Of a stretch of DNA of 38,213 nucleotides, positions 1 through 8,610 are shown in pieces. Numbering within the stretch: position 1 is the stretch's first letter; every line of letters starts with the position of its first letter. A model generated the notes under the pieces. The model did not search any database. It saw nothing but the letters and a program-made list of their open reading frames with translations, and was not told where the DNA came from. The stretch is from SXXH01 sp041165735 (lineage in GTDB: Bacteria > Planctomycetota > UBA1135 > GCA-002686595): the NCBI GenBank assembly GCA_046341775.1, contig JBKDQQ010000069.1:1-38213 (forward strand), read 5' to 3'. The translations under genes were made by a program, and so were the position numbers.

Positions 1-2329
1 GCAAGTCGAGGATGGCGTCGGCGCACTTCGTCAGCCGTTCGACCGACGGCAACTTCGGCACGCGCAGGACGACGCGCCCGTCCCGCGACGAGACCACCTC
101 GTGGTGCGCCAGCAACTGCGCCCGGTACTGCGTCCACAGCATGGCGGCCCAGAAGGCGTGGAACCCGACTTCGTCCGCGGGCAGCATTCCCGCCGCGATC
201 CGGGGCTGGTGCGGTCCGCCGGGGAAGCGCTCTTGGAAGCGCGAGATGCGCACGCTGCCTTGGTTCGTGGGCTCCCAATCCATCGAGGGCATGGGGGCGT
301 TGGGGTCCACGTCCCATTGGAACAACTGGCCCTCCGCGAGCGGTTGGAACCGCGCGTCGTGCAGCTCCAAGGCGATCGCGCGTCGCGCCACGAGCTCGCG
401 CCAACCGTGCAACCCCTCGGCGCGCCAGGCCGCCAACGCGCCGAGCGCGAGGCAGGCGGTTCCACCCAGCGCGAACGCCGCGCCCGCGCCTCGCCGCGCC
501 GCTCCCGCCGCGCTCCAGGCGGCGCCGAGGATTCCCAATCCGCCGACGGTCGCGGCGAGCGGAAGGGCGAGCGTCGCCTGCGCATTCGACAAGGCGTCGA
601 TGCTCGCCAGCGCGAGCAGTCCGCCGGCGACGCCCAGGCCGATCGCGGCGAGCGTCGACGAGAGGACGAGGCCCGCCAGTCGCGCGGTGCCGAGGCGCGG
701 CATCGCCGGGGCGGCCGCGGTCGCGTGCATCGCCTGCGCGAAGATCCACCAAGCGAAGGCGAGCAAGTACAAGCCCGACGCGCCGAGCACGCGGGCGCCC
801 GCGGTCATCCAGGCATCCATCCAGTCCGGGGTGGCCCTCGCGTCGACGAGCAAATCGACGACGAGGATCATCGGCAGCGGCGCCAACCCGAGCGCCGATC
901 CCCCGGCGCCAGCCTTCCACGAGGCGCCTTCGCCCAGCAACGCGCGCACCTTGCTTCCTGCGTGCATCGCGACCAGCGACGACACGACGAAGACCGCCAG
1001 CGCCACTTGGGGGCCGGGCTTGCTCGGCGCGGCGACGAGCAAGGCGAAGCAGCACGACGCGGCGAAGGTCGCCACGCCGCCGGCGAGCGTGGCCGCGAGG
1101 TGCCAGCGGTGGAAGGCGTGCTCGCCCCGCAGCACGAACGCCAGCACCGCTCCGCCCGCGACGGCCGCGCAAGCCCCGAGGAGCACGAGCACATCCCGCA
1201 TCGCGCCCCCGTCGTGCGGGGCCCACGACAGGAAAGACAGCGCCAACCCGGCCATCCACAGGCTGTGGGCGAAGAAGCGCGCGATGCTCCTGCCGAGCGG
1301 CGCGCGCCGCGCAGGGACCGCCGTTCCGGCGTGCGATCCGGGTGCGGCGCCCAGCGCCGGAGCGGGGGGCGTCGTCGCCGCGCGCTCGCCGAGGCGCGCC
1401 ACATCCACGCTCACGTCGCTGGCGTGCTGGTAGCGCATGGCCGGCTCGCGCTCGAGCGACCTGCGCACGATCTCGTCGACGCGCGCGTCGACCTTCGCCT
1501 TCCGCGACGCGGGGGCGAAGGCGCCCATCGGCACCTCGCCCGTGAGCAGTTCGTACAGCACGACGCCCAGCGAATAGATGTCGGCGCGGTGGTCGACCTC
1601 GAGCGGCCGCTCGTACTGCTCGGGCGCCATGTAGCGCAGCGTGCCCATCACCTGTCCCGAGAGGGTCAGCGTGTGCGCGCGCGGCTCCTGGCCGACCATC
1701 TTCGCCAGGCCGAAGTCGAGGATCTTCGCCGTCCCGTCGCGCGCGACGAGGATGTTCTCGGGCTTCACGTCGCGGTGCACCACGCCGCGCTCGTGGGCGT
1801 GCTGGAGCGCATCGCAGACCTGCCCCACGATCGACAAGGCGAGGCGCGGTTCGACTTCGCCCGACTCGATCAATTGCCGCAGGCTCGACCCTTCGACCAG
1901 CTCCATCAAGAGGTACCAGTGCGGGCCGCTCCTGCCCGCCGCGTGGATGCCCACGATGTTCTTGTGCTGGAGGCCCGCCAACAGGCGCGCCTCGCGCTCG
2001 AAGCGCACGCCGAACTCCGGCTCCGACTCGGCGTCGAGCGCCAGCACCTTGAGGGCCGCGACCCGCCCGAGGCCCTTCTGCACGACGCGGTAGACCGCGC
2101 CCATGCCGCCTTGGCCGATCAGCGCCTCGAACTCGAGGTCGGGGAAGTGCGGCGCGAGTTCCGCGATCGACGGCGCGGGCAACCTGCGCGCGCGCTCGCG
2201 CGCCGCGTCGGGCGGCTCCTGCAGCTGCCTGCGCAGCACGCAGGCGGGGCACAGGCCGCCCAGGGCCTTCATCGGACCGGCTTCGGGGATGGTCGCGCCG
2301 CAGCGCCGACAAGCTTGCATGGGTTGCAT
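1..2329 (-). CDS. Membrane Ser/Thr protein kinase with N-terminal zinc ribbon (partial, C-terminus beyond left edge)
   Basis: About 776 codons are visible and the frame is still open at base 1, so the C-terminus is missing. The start is the ATG ending at 2329, preceded by a GGAGG-type site; it reads MQPMQACRRCG. Two CxxC pairs near residues 7-32 form a zinc-ribbon-like head. A complete Hanks-type kinase domain follows: glycine loop GQGGMGAVY (about 67-75), VAALKVL with the catalytic Lys, HRDVKPEN (about 184-191), DFGLAK (about 206) and an APE-like MAPEQ. From about residue 350 to 600 there are many hydrophobic segments, then a soluble C-terminal part of unknown function. The likely role is membrane-bound phosphorylation signalling. 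It lies 88 bases downstream of an ECF sigma gene in the same direction, an arrangement common in planctomycetes that suggests the kinase acts on or with the sigma factor (inference). Confidence 0.93.
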   Translation of the reverse strand, partial: MQPMQACRRCGATIPEAGPMKALGGLCPACVLRRQLQEPPDAARERARRLPAPSIAELAPHFPDLEFEALIGQGGMGAVYRVVQKGLGRVAALKVLALDAESEPEFGVRFEREARLLAGLQHKNIVGIHAAGRSGPHWYLLMELVEGSSLRQLIESGEVEPRLALSIVGQVCDALQHAHERGVVHRDVKPENILVARDGTAKILDFGLAKMVGQEPRAHTLTLSGQVMGTLRYMAPEQYERPLEVDHRADIYSLGVVLYELLTGEVPMGAFAPASRKAKVDARVDEIVRRSLEREPAMRYQHASDVSVDVARLGERAATTPPAPALGAAPGSHAGTAVPARRAPLGRSIARFFAHSLWMAGLALSFLSWAPHDGGAMRDVLVLLGACAAVAGGAVLAFVLRGEHAFHRWHLAATLAGGVATFAASCCFALLVAAPSKPGPQVALAVFVVSSLVAMHAGSKVRALLGEGASWKAGAGGSALGLAPLPMILVVDLLVDARATPDWMDAWMTAGARVLGASGLYLLAFAWWIFAQAMHATAAAPAMPRLGTARLAGLVLSSTLAAIGLGVAGGLLALASIDALSNAQATLALPLAATVGGLGILGAAWSAAGAARRGAGAAFALGGTACLALGALAAWRAEGLHGWRELVARRAIALELHDARFQPLAEGQLFQWDVDPNAPMPSMDWEPTNQGSVRISRFQERFPGGPHQPRIAAGMLPADEVGFHAFWAAMLWTQYRAQLLAHHEVVSSRDGRVVLRVPKLPSVERLTKCADAILDL

Positions 2330-2417
2330 GGTCCTCCGAGACGGATCCGCGCCGCAACGTTACAGGATTCCGTCCGCGAACCGCCGATGGCCTCCATCCA
2401 CCCCGAAGCAGGGGCGT

Positions 2418-3116
2418 TCAGCGCGCCGAGAGGGCCCGCAGGAGCGCCGCCAGTTCCTCCTCGACCTCGCCCTGCTCCTCGACGGTCTCCGCCACCATGG
2501 CGCGCAGCTCGTCGCCGAAGCGGCGCCGCAGGCGGCTGGCGGCGACACGCACGGCGCCCTCGCTGGTCGACAGGCGCCGCGCGATGGCGGCGACATCCTC
2601 GAGTTCCCCCTGCAAGGCGGGCTCCAGCGCGGCGTGCAACTCGGCCTTGCCCTCGGCCGCGTAGGCCTCGCGCACGCGCCGCGCGGCCGTGGCCATCACG
2701 TGCAGCGCCCATTGGCGCTCGTAGGCCGCCTCGGGCGAAGGTTCGTCCGCCGCCACCACGAGCAGCTCGCTGTCGGCCGTGCCGGCGTGGATCCGCAGGA
2801 TGGGCGCGCCGCCGCCGCGCTTCGCTGCCGCGGCCTTCTCCCGCTCGTGCGACCAGTGGTGGCGCAGCGCCGCCAGCAGCCACGAGCGGAACTTGCCGCG
2901 CTCGGGCGCCAGCTGGGCGAAGTCCTCCTTCTCCAGCAGCATGGCGAAGAAGCCCTGCACCAGGTCGGCGGACGCCTCCGCGTCGAGGCCCTGCCGTCGA
3001 GCCCAGGCCCACAACGGTGTCCAGTACGCTTGACAGAGCTCCTCGAGCGCCTTGCGCGAGCGCGCCGCATCGCCCTCCCGCAGCGAGGTGATCATGCTCC
3101 AGCGCGTCGGTTCCAT
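2418..3116 (-). CDS. ECF-like RNA polymerase sigma factor
   Basis: The 232-aa protein begins MEPTRWSMITSLREGD; I prefer this ATG to the in-frame TTG 13 codons upstream because TRWS..I..LREGD is the usual N-terminus of planctomycete sigma-70 family ECF proteins. Region 2 is visible as LCQAYWTPLWAWARRQG..DADLVQGFF-like sequence at about 25-60, followed by FRSWLLAALRHHWSHE. Region 4 is visible near 170-215 as ELEDVAAIARRLSTSEGAVRVAASRLRRRF, a helix-turn-helix. It would direct RNA polymerase to specific promoters. No anti-sigma gene is adjacent; the downstream gene is a membrane Ser/Thr kinase, so control by phosphorylation is plausible. It follows the 1161-aa secreted protein by 67 bases and could be co-transcribed with it. 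Confidence 0.9.
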   Translation of the reverse strand: MEPTRWSMITSLREGDAARSRKALEELCQAYWTPLWAWARRQGLDAEASADLVQGFFAMLLEKEDFAQLAPERGKFRSWLLAALRHHWSHEREKAAAAKRGGGAPILRIHAGTADSELLVVAADEPSPEAAYERQWALHVMATAARRVREAYAAEGKAELHAALEPALQGELEDVAAIARRLSTSEGAVRVAASRLRRRFGDELRAMVAETVEEQGEVEEELAALLRALSAR

Positions 3117-3183
3117 GCGGGACTGTTTGTAGTTCGGCCGCCCGCGCCCCGTCAAAGGCCTCGGGCGAGCGCGGCCCCGCGAT

Positions 3184-6100
3184 TCACAGCGGAGCGAGCG
3201 TGCCGCGCGGTCGAGGCTCGGGCACGCCCCAGGTCACCTCGAGCACGGCCAGGTTGGGATGCGGGTGGGCGCGCACGCGCCAGGAAGCGCCGACCGGGCT
3301 CGGGGCGGCGTCGAGCACGAAGCCGATCGACTGGCCCGGGTTCCATGTCGGCCTGTCGACGACGTCCTGCACGATGGGGGCGAGGTCCTGCGAGTGGATC
3401 GCGCCGCCGGCCCCGAGCCCCTGCTGGAAGTTCCACAGCACCCCCTCGACCGTCAGCGGGTACTGGCTCGACAGGCGCGCGGCCTGCGCCCCGAGCGCGA
3501 AGGGCGGCGCGTCGTCGAGCGCGATGCAGCGCACGGTGGCCAGCACCGCGCCCGATTCGAGCCCCGCATCCTGCAAGCGCAGTCGCGCCGAGAGGATCGT
3601 GGCCCCGCGCGGCACTTGCAGTGGCATCGAAACGCCCATCTCCCGCGCGCCGTTGGCGTCGCGTCCGAAGAGGAGGCTGCCGGCGAGCCCGGGGTCGGAG
3701 TCCAGCACGCCTTGCAGCGCGTCCCACTGCGCGTCGCGCGCGGCGCTGGTGACGCGCGCCGAGGCGTTGCGCGGCGCGATGCGCCCGTATTGCGCCAGCA
3801 GCGCGCCTCCGCCGGCCGGCGCGGTCCACGACTTCCTGCGAGCCGTGTCGCCATCGCTCCACTTCACGAAGCCGAGGATCTGCGTCGCGCTCGTCAACCA
3901 ACGTTGCGCCTCGAGCTCGTGCACGAAGCCTTGCAGGCTGGCGGCGTTCCACGGGGTCGGCGTCGACTCGCCGTCGACGAAGATCGGCACGCCGGCCGGC
4001 GCGCTGCGCAGCTGCAGGGCGGAAGGAGTGGGCGCGAGGTTCGCCACCACGCGTCCCGAGAGGCCCGAGCTGTCGCGCGCCTCGAGCTCGACCTGGTAGC
4101 TGGTCGCCTCCGGCGAGTGGCCCGTGGAGGGGATGGTGAAGGAACCCGCCGCGCCCTGCACCGGCCCGTGGAAGGGATGCGTGTGGCCGCCGTGCAGCAG
4201 CAGCACTCGCCACGACAAGGACGAGCCCGGGATCGCGCCGTCTTCGGGATCGCTGGCCGTTCCGGCGTAGGCGATCGTCTGCCCCGCCACGTAGCGCAGC
4301 TCGGACGGCGACGCGGGAGCGGCGATGACCGGCAGCGGTGGATTGCCGGCGCGCACTTGGATCGTCGTGGAGATGGCGTTCGCCGCTCCGTCGTCGACCG
4401 TCAGGCGCGCCGCGTACTCGCCGTCGATCGCGTAGGCATGTTGCGCGTCGGCCGTGGTGGCGGTCGCGCCGTCGCCGAACTCCCACAGGAAGGACAAGCT
4501 CGCCGGCCCGCCATCGGGATCGTAGGAGCTCGAGCCTTGGAACTGCACGAGGAGCGGCGTCGCGCCGGCCGTCGCCGACGCGGTGGCGATGGCGACCGGC
4601 GGTTGGTTGCCCGCGCCCAGGCGTTCGATCCTGTGCAGCGAGGAGCGCTCGCTCGATCCGCCCCACAACGGGCCGAAGGTGGTCGTCCACAAGGAACCAT
4701 CGGGCGCGAAGTCGAGGTCCGTCACCGTCCCGGCCTCGGGCGAGGCGAGGAACAGGGGATCGGCCGCGACCGCACCGGAGGCGTCGAACGCCACGCGGCG
4801 CAGCAGCCGGTTGGGGTAGTCGGCCACGATCAAGTCGCCCTGCATCTCCGTCGGCCAGGCCGGATGGCGCACGACCGGGCCGAGGATCACGCCGGCGCGC
4901 CCGACCACGGGCACCCGCGCGCGATCGTCGTGGCGCACGGACCACGCCGGTGGCGCGTACGCCGAGCAGTCGCCGCTCGAGCAGGCGTCGCCTTCCTGCG
5001 CGGGCCAACCATGGTTCGCGCCGCGCGCGGCGCGGTTGATCTCCTCGTGGGCCAGGGGACTGTTGCCGCCCACGTCGCCGATCCAGATGGCGCCGTCGAG
5101 CGGATCCACGGCCAGGCGGAACGGGTTGCGCAATCCGAGCGACCAGATGCGCTCTTCGGCGCCCGGCACGCCGACGAACGGGTTGTCGGAGGGCGCGGAT
5201 CCATCGCGCTCCATGCGCAGCAGCTTGCCGAGCGGCGTGGCGAGGTCTTGCGAGTTGGGGGAGCTGTAGTGCTCGCCGATGGAGAGGTAGATGCGCCCGT
5301 CGCCGCCGAAGGCGAAGCCGCCGCCGTTGTGGCCGAGCTGCGCTTGCACCGGGCATTCCCACACCAGCGTCTCGCTGCCGGGCGCGACCGCGTCGCCGTT
5401 CATCGTGTAGCGCACGATGCGGTTCTTCGCGTTGGGCGCGGTTCCGTAGGCGTACAAGTGCCGCGTGGCGGCGAAGTCGCCGGCCACCGCGAGCGCCATC
5501 AGGCCTCGTTCGCCATTCGAGGTGTCGCTGGGGACATGCACCACGTCGTTCGCGAGCAACGCTCCTCCGACGACGATCCGCACGCGGCCGTCGCGCTCGC
5601 CCACGAGCACGCGGCCATCGCGCAGGCACAGCACCGTGGTCGCCTCGTCGAGCGCGTCCGAGACCAGCACGCGCCTCCATCCATCCGGCAGCGAGTCTCC
5701 GGCCACGGGCGCGGCGCGGTCCGGCGCGACGGCGCGCGCCTCCCATGCCAACCCGCCTCCCGCGGCGTGCTCGAACAAGCCCTGGGGCGCGCCGGCCCCC
5801 GAGACGTCGTTGAGCGTCACGCCGATGCCGTCGTCCATGCGCCAGGACGCCACGAGGCGCGGCGTCTCGACCTTGGGCACGCGGTTCTTCCACGCCTGGA
5901 TCTCGGCCTGGTTGCGTCCGACGCTCCACAGGCGCAACTCGTCGAGCGAGCCGACGAATGGAGCGGCCTGCGCGGGCGTCTCGCGATCGGCGAAGAGCAC
6001 GAGGTGCCTCGCGCGCTCGCCCAGGCCCCCGGCGTCGGGATAGGAGATGTCCGCCACGGAAGATCCCGCGGCGCTCGCGGCGTCGAGCACGCCGTCGACG

Positions 6101-6669
6101 TAGACGAGCAACGCTCCCGCGGCGCAGCAGCCGCGCGGCGCGGGCCCGGTGCGCACCAGCGCGACATGGTGCCAGGCGCCGTCGAGCACGTTGGTCGCGC
6201 CTTCGATCGTGGTCGCCGTCGGATCGGCGCCGGCGCCGTCGCCGCGGCCCGCGCCGAAGCGCACGCGGCCCTGCGCCAGCGACGCGCCCCACTCGCGCTC
6301 GGACCCGAACGACAAACCGCGGTCGAGCACGATGCGTCCGAGCTTCCAGCGCTCGTCCGCGTACGCGCCCGGTCCGTCGCTGGCCACGCCGCCGTTGTCC
6401 GCCAAGGATCCCTTGATCCAGAACTCGACGGTGAAGCCGGCCTGGCCCACGTCGGCGGGCGTGCTCGCCGCGCCGGGCGCGTCGTCGTCCACCGGCACGA
6501 CGATGCGTCCGGGATCGCCGCCCGTCCCCGTCGCCGAACGCAACGAGTGCGTCGAGCCTTGCGCGAGGCAAGGCGGCGCCAGGAGGCACGCGGCGAGCAG
6601 CGTGGACGCGGTGCGGGCGGGCGTGGTGGCGGAGCGCGATGCGTTGGAGGACGGAATGGCGTCGGGCAT
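3184..6669 (-). CDS. Secreted LamG - PQQ-type sugar dehydrogenase - PKD multidomain protein
   Basis: This is a 1161-aa protein with a signal peptide (Ala-rich core ending ..CLAQG near residue 37). A LamG/concanavalin-like domain spans roughly 75-250 (GFTVEFWIKGS, DGAWHHVALVR, LDELRLWSVGR). A soluble glucose/sorbosone dehydrogenase-type beta-propeller follows at about 325-680; it carries HNGGGFAFGGDGRIYLSIGE with the likely catalytic His near 447, then LRNPFRLAVDP and GANHGWP. A PKD domain at about 686-770 contains YDPDGG and WEFGDG, and a second Ig-like segment follows. The last ~190 residues look like a beta-rich carbohydrate-binding or DNRLRE-like domain (VPRGATILSARLRL, VVDRPTWNPGQ). It is probably an extracellular PQQ-dependent oxidoreductase for aldose sugars; the real substrate is unknown. 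It lies upstream of the sigma-kinase pair on the same strand. Confidence 0.9.
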   Translation of the reverse strand: MPDAIPSSNASRSATTPARTASTLLAACLLAPPCLAQGSTHSLRSATGTGGDPGRIVVPVDDDAPGAASTPADVGQAGFTVEFWIKGSLADNGGVASDGPGAYADERWKLGRIVLDRGLSFGSEREWGASLAQGRVRFGAGRGDGAGADPTATTIEGATNVLDGAWHHVALVRTGPAPRGCCAAGALLVYVDGVLDAASAAGSSVADISYPDAGGLGERARHLVLFADRETPAQAAPFVGSLDELRLWSVGRNQAEIQAWKNRVPKVETPRLVASWRMDDGIGVTLNDVSGAGAPQGLFEHAAGGGLAWEARAVAPDRAAPVAGDSLPDGWRRVLVSDALDEATTVLCLRDGRVLVGERDGRVRIVVGGALLANDVVHVPSDTSNGERGLMALAVAGDFAATRHLYAYGTAPNAKNRIVRYTMNGDAVAPGSETLVWECPVQAQLGHNGGGFAFGGDGRIYLSIGEHYSSPNSQDLATPLGKLLRMERDGSAPSDNPFVGVPGAEERIWSLGLRNPFRLAVDPLDGAIWIGDVGGNSPLAHEEINRAARGANHGWPAQEGDACSSGDCSAYAPPAWSVRHDDRARVPVVGRAGVILGPVVRHPAWPTEMQGDLIVADYPNRLLRRVAFDASGAVAADPLFLASPEAGTVTDLDFAPDGSLWTTTFGPLWGGSSERSSLHRIERLGAGNQPPVAIATASATAGATPLLVQFQGSSSYDPDGGPASLSFLWEFGDGATATTADAQHAYAIDGEYAARLTVDDGAANAISTTIQVRAGNPPLPVIAAPASPSELRYVAGQTIAYAGTASDPEDGAIPGSSLSWRVLLLHGGHTHPFHGPVQGAAGSFTIPSTGHSPEATSYQVELEARDSSGLSGRVVANLAPTPSALQLRSAPAGVPIFVDGESTPTPWNAASLQGFVHELEAQRWLTSATQILGFVKWSDGDTARRKSWTAPAGGGALLAQYGRIAPRNASARVTSAARDAQWDALQGVLDSDPGLAGSLLFGRDANGAREMGVSMPLQVPRGATILSARLRLQDAGLESGAVLATVRCIALDDAPPFALGAQAARLSSQYPLTVEGVLWNFQQGLGAGGAIHSQDLAPIVQDVVDRPTWNPGQSIGFVLDAAPSPVGASWRVRAHPHPNLAVLEVTWGVPEPRPRGTLAPL

Positions 6670-6728
6670 GACCGGGAGATGTTCGGCTGGAGGCCTGGCT
6701 CGCGCATGCGCGCGGGCGCCCAGTCTAG

Positions 6729-6760
6729 CCCGGTCCGCCGGACGCGCTTGGCGGACCGGG
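6729..6760 (-). terminator. Strong hairpin after the helicase gene, no U-tract
   Basis: A perfect 11-bp inverted repeat (6729-6739 with 6750-6760, arms CCCGGTCCGCC and GGCGGACCGGG) with a 10-base loop starts 17 bases after the helicase stop on the minus strand. No T-run follows, so it is either a U-tract-less terminator or a 3-prime stabilising hairpin. Confidence 0.5.
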
Positions 6761-6776
6761 GCGGCCCCGCGCGCCG

Positions 6777-8501
6777 TCAGCCCTCGCGGTCGTGGCGCAC
6801 GTTCAGGCGCAGGCCGCGCACCTTGGCCTGGCGCAGCGCGGCGATGATCGTCGAGGCGTGCTCGCCGAGCACCTCGACGAGGGAGAAGCGCTCGGCGATG
6901 CGGATCGGGCCGACCACGCTGCTCGGCAGGCCCGTCTCGCCGGTGATCGCGCCGACGAGGTCGCCGGGGCGCAGGCCGTGCATGCGGCCGGCTCCGATGA
7001 ACAGGCGCGCCACGCCTCCGTCGTGGTCGGGCGCGCCTTCGGCGTGCTCGCGCGGCCGCGTTTCGCGCCTGCCGGGGGGCTCGCGGCGTTGGCGCGTCTC
7101 GTGCGGCGCCTCGAGGGCGAAGTCGTAGTCGTTGTCGCTGGCGGCGAGCTCGCCATGCTCGGCGCGATGCAGGAGCTCCAACGCGCCGGCGAGGAGCTCC
7201 ACGGGATCGTGGGCCGCGGCCATCTCGGCCGCCATCGAACGGAAGGGGGCGCCCGTCTCCTTGTCGTGGGCCGCCTGCACCGTCGCGCGCGTCATCTCGC
7301 GCCGGCGCCGCTCGAGGTCCTCGGCGGTGGGCATGCGCGCCAGTTCGATGTGCAGGCGCGTGGCGTACTGGATCGTGCGCAGGAGGCGCTGCTCGCGCGG
7401 ATCGACGAGCGTGATGGCGACGCCCTCGCGGCCGGCGCGCCCGGTGCGCCCGACGCGGTGCACGAAGGCGTCGGGGTCGATGGGCAGGTCGAAGTTGACG
7501 ACGTGCGTCAGGTGGTCGATGTCCAGGCCGCGCGAGGCGACGTCGGTCGCCACCAGCAGGTCGATGCGCCCTTCGCGCAGTCGGGCGAGCACGCGCTCGC
7601 GCTGGTCCTGCGACAAGCCGCCGTGCAGCGGCTCGGTGCGCCAGCCGCGCGCCGCCAGCGCCTCGGCGACCTCGTCCACCACGAGGCGCGTGCGGCAGAA
7701 CACGATGCCGGCGACCGGCGGCTCCATGTCAAGCAGCCTTGACAGAGCCTCCAGCTTGTGCGGGCGCTTGACCATGTAGGCCGTCTGGCGCACGCGTTGG
7801 ACGTCCGCGCCCTGGCCTTTTTCGCGCGCGATGGCGACGCGCACCGGATCGCGCAGGTGGCTGTGCGCGAGGCCCAGGATGCGCTCGGCCAGCGTGGCGG
7901 AGAAGAGCGCGGTCTGCCGCCCCGGGGGCGTGCGCGAGAGGATCGCCTCGAGGTCGTCGGCGAAGCCCATGTCGAGCATCTCGTCGGCTTCGTCGAGCAC
8001 CACGACGCCGGCCTGCGACAGGTCCATCGTCCCTCGCGTCAGGTGGTCGACGGCGCGGCCCGGCGTGGCGACCACGAGGGCGACGCCGCGCTCGAGCACG
8101 CGCGCCTGCTGGCCGAAGGAGCTGCCGCCGTAGATCGGCAGCACGCTCGCGCCGAGCGCCTTGCCGTACTTGTGCAGCGCCTCCGCCACCTGCATGGCGA
8201 GCTCGCGCGTCGGCACGAGCACGATGCCGCGCGGCTTGCCGCGCTCGAGCTCGAGGCCCTTGGTGCGCTGCACCAGTGGCAGGGCGAAGGCGGCCGTCTT
8301 GCCGGTGCCCGTGGCGGCCTGGCCCAGCAGGTCGCGGCCCGACAGCAGCACCGGGATCGCCTCGCGCTGGATGGGCGTGGGCTCCTCGTAGCCGAGCGAC
8401 GCGACCGTGGCCGCCAGCTCCGGCGCGAGGCCGAGGCCGGCGAAGCCCGCGGGAGCCGGCGAAGGGGAGGCGGGGACGGCGTCGTCGGGCGGATGGGACA
8501 T
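6777..8501 (-). CDS. DEAD-box ATP-dependent RNA helicase with DbpA-type RNA-binding domain
   Basis: The open frame extends much further upstream, but the protein proper begins at the ATG ending at 8501 (MSHPPDDAVP), giving 574 aa; everything before it is antisense to the dipeptidase gene. Motifs in order: Q motif GYEEPTPIQ (about 35-45), Walker A ATGTGKT (about 61-67), PTRELAMQV, VLDEADEMLDMGF (DEAD near 169), SAT (about 197), ATDVASRGLDID and HRVGRTGRAGREG (about 346). The C-terminal ~75 residues (ARLFIGAGRMHGLRPGDLVG..) match the DbpA RRM-like domain found in DeaD/CsdA and DbpA. It unwinds RNA during ribosome assembly or mRNA turnover, and may be cold-related. Assignment to DeaD rather than DbpA is not certain. 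It is divergent from the dipeptidase gene across 109 bases. Confidence 0.95.
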   Translation of the reverse strand: MSHPPDDAVPASPSPAPAGFAGLGLAPELAATVASLGYEEPTPIQREAIPVLLSGRDLLGQAATGTGKTAAFALPLVQRTKGLELERGKPRGIVLVPTRELAMQVAEALHKYGKALGASVLPIYGGSSFGQQARVLERGVALVVATPGRAVDHLTRGTMDLSQAGVVVLDEADEMLDMGFADDLEAILSRTPPGRQTALFSATLAERILGLAHSHLRDPVRVAIAREKGQGADVQRVRQTAYMVKRPHKLEALSRLLDMEPPVAGIVFCRTRLVVDEVAEALAARGWRTEPLHGGLSQDQRERVLARLREGRIDLLVATDVASRGLDIDHLTHVVNFDLPIDPDAFVHRVGRTGRAGREGVAITLVDPREQRLLRTIQYATRLHIELARMPTAEDLERRRREMTRATVQAAHDKETGAPFRSMAAEMAAAHDPVELLAGALELLHRAEHGELAASDNDYDFALEAPHETRQRREPPGRRETRPREHAEGAPDHDGGVARLFIGAGRMHGLRPGDLVGAITGETGLPSSVVGPIRIAERFSLVEVLGEHASTIIAALRQAKVRGLRLNVRHDREG

Positions 8502-8610
8502 GCGGAGTGGATGGTCGCATGGTCGCGCGGCGGAAGCCAGCTTCGCCGTCGTTCGCGCCGCGCGCGGCGCAGTTGACACCCGGGTCGTCCGCGCCGATCC
8601 TCGATCCGCG

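Noticed and set aside
101..3091. A 996-codon plus-strand frame opposite the kinase and sigma factor
   Set aside because: Composition is that of an antisense shadow (Arg, His, Leu, Gln). The minus strand has complete kinase and sigma motifs.
3259..7128. A 1289-codon plus-strand frame opposite the sugar dehydrogenase and helicase end
   Set aside because: It is a shadow of the minus-strand genes, spans the end of two real genes and has no recognisable motif.
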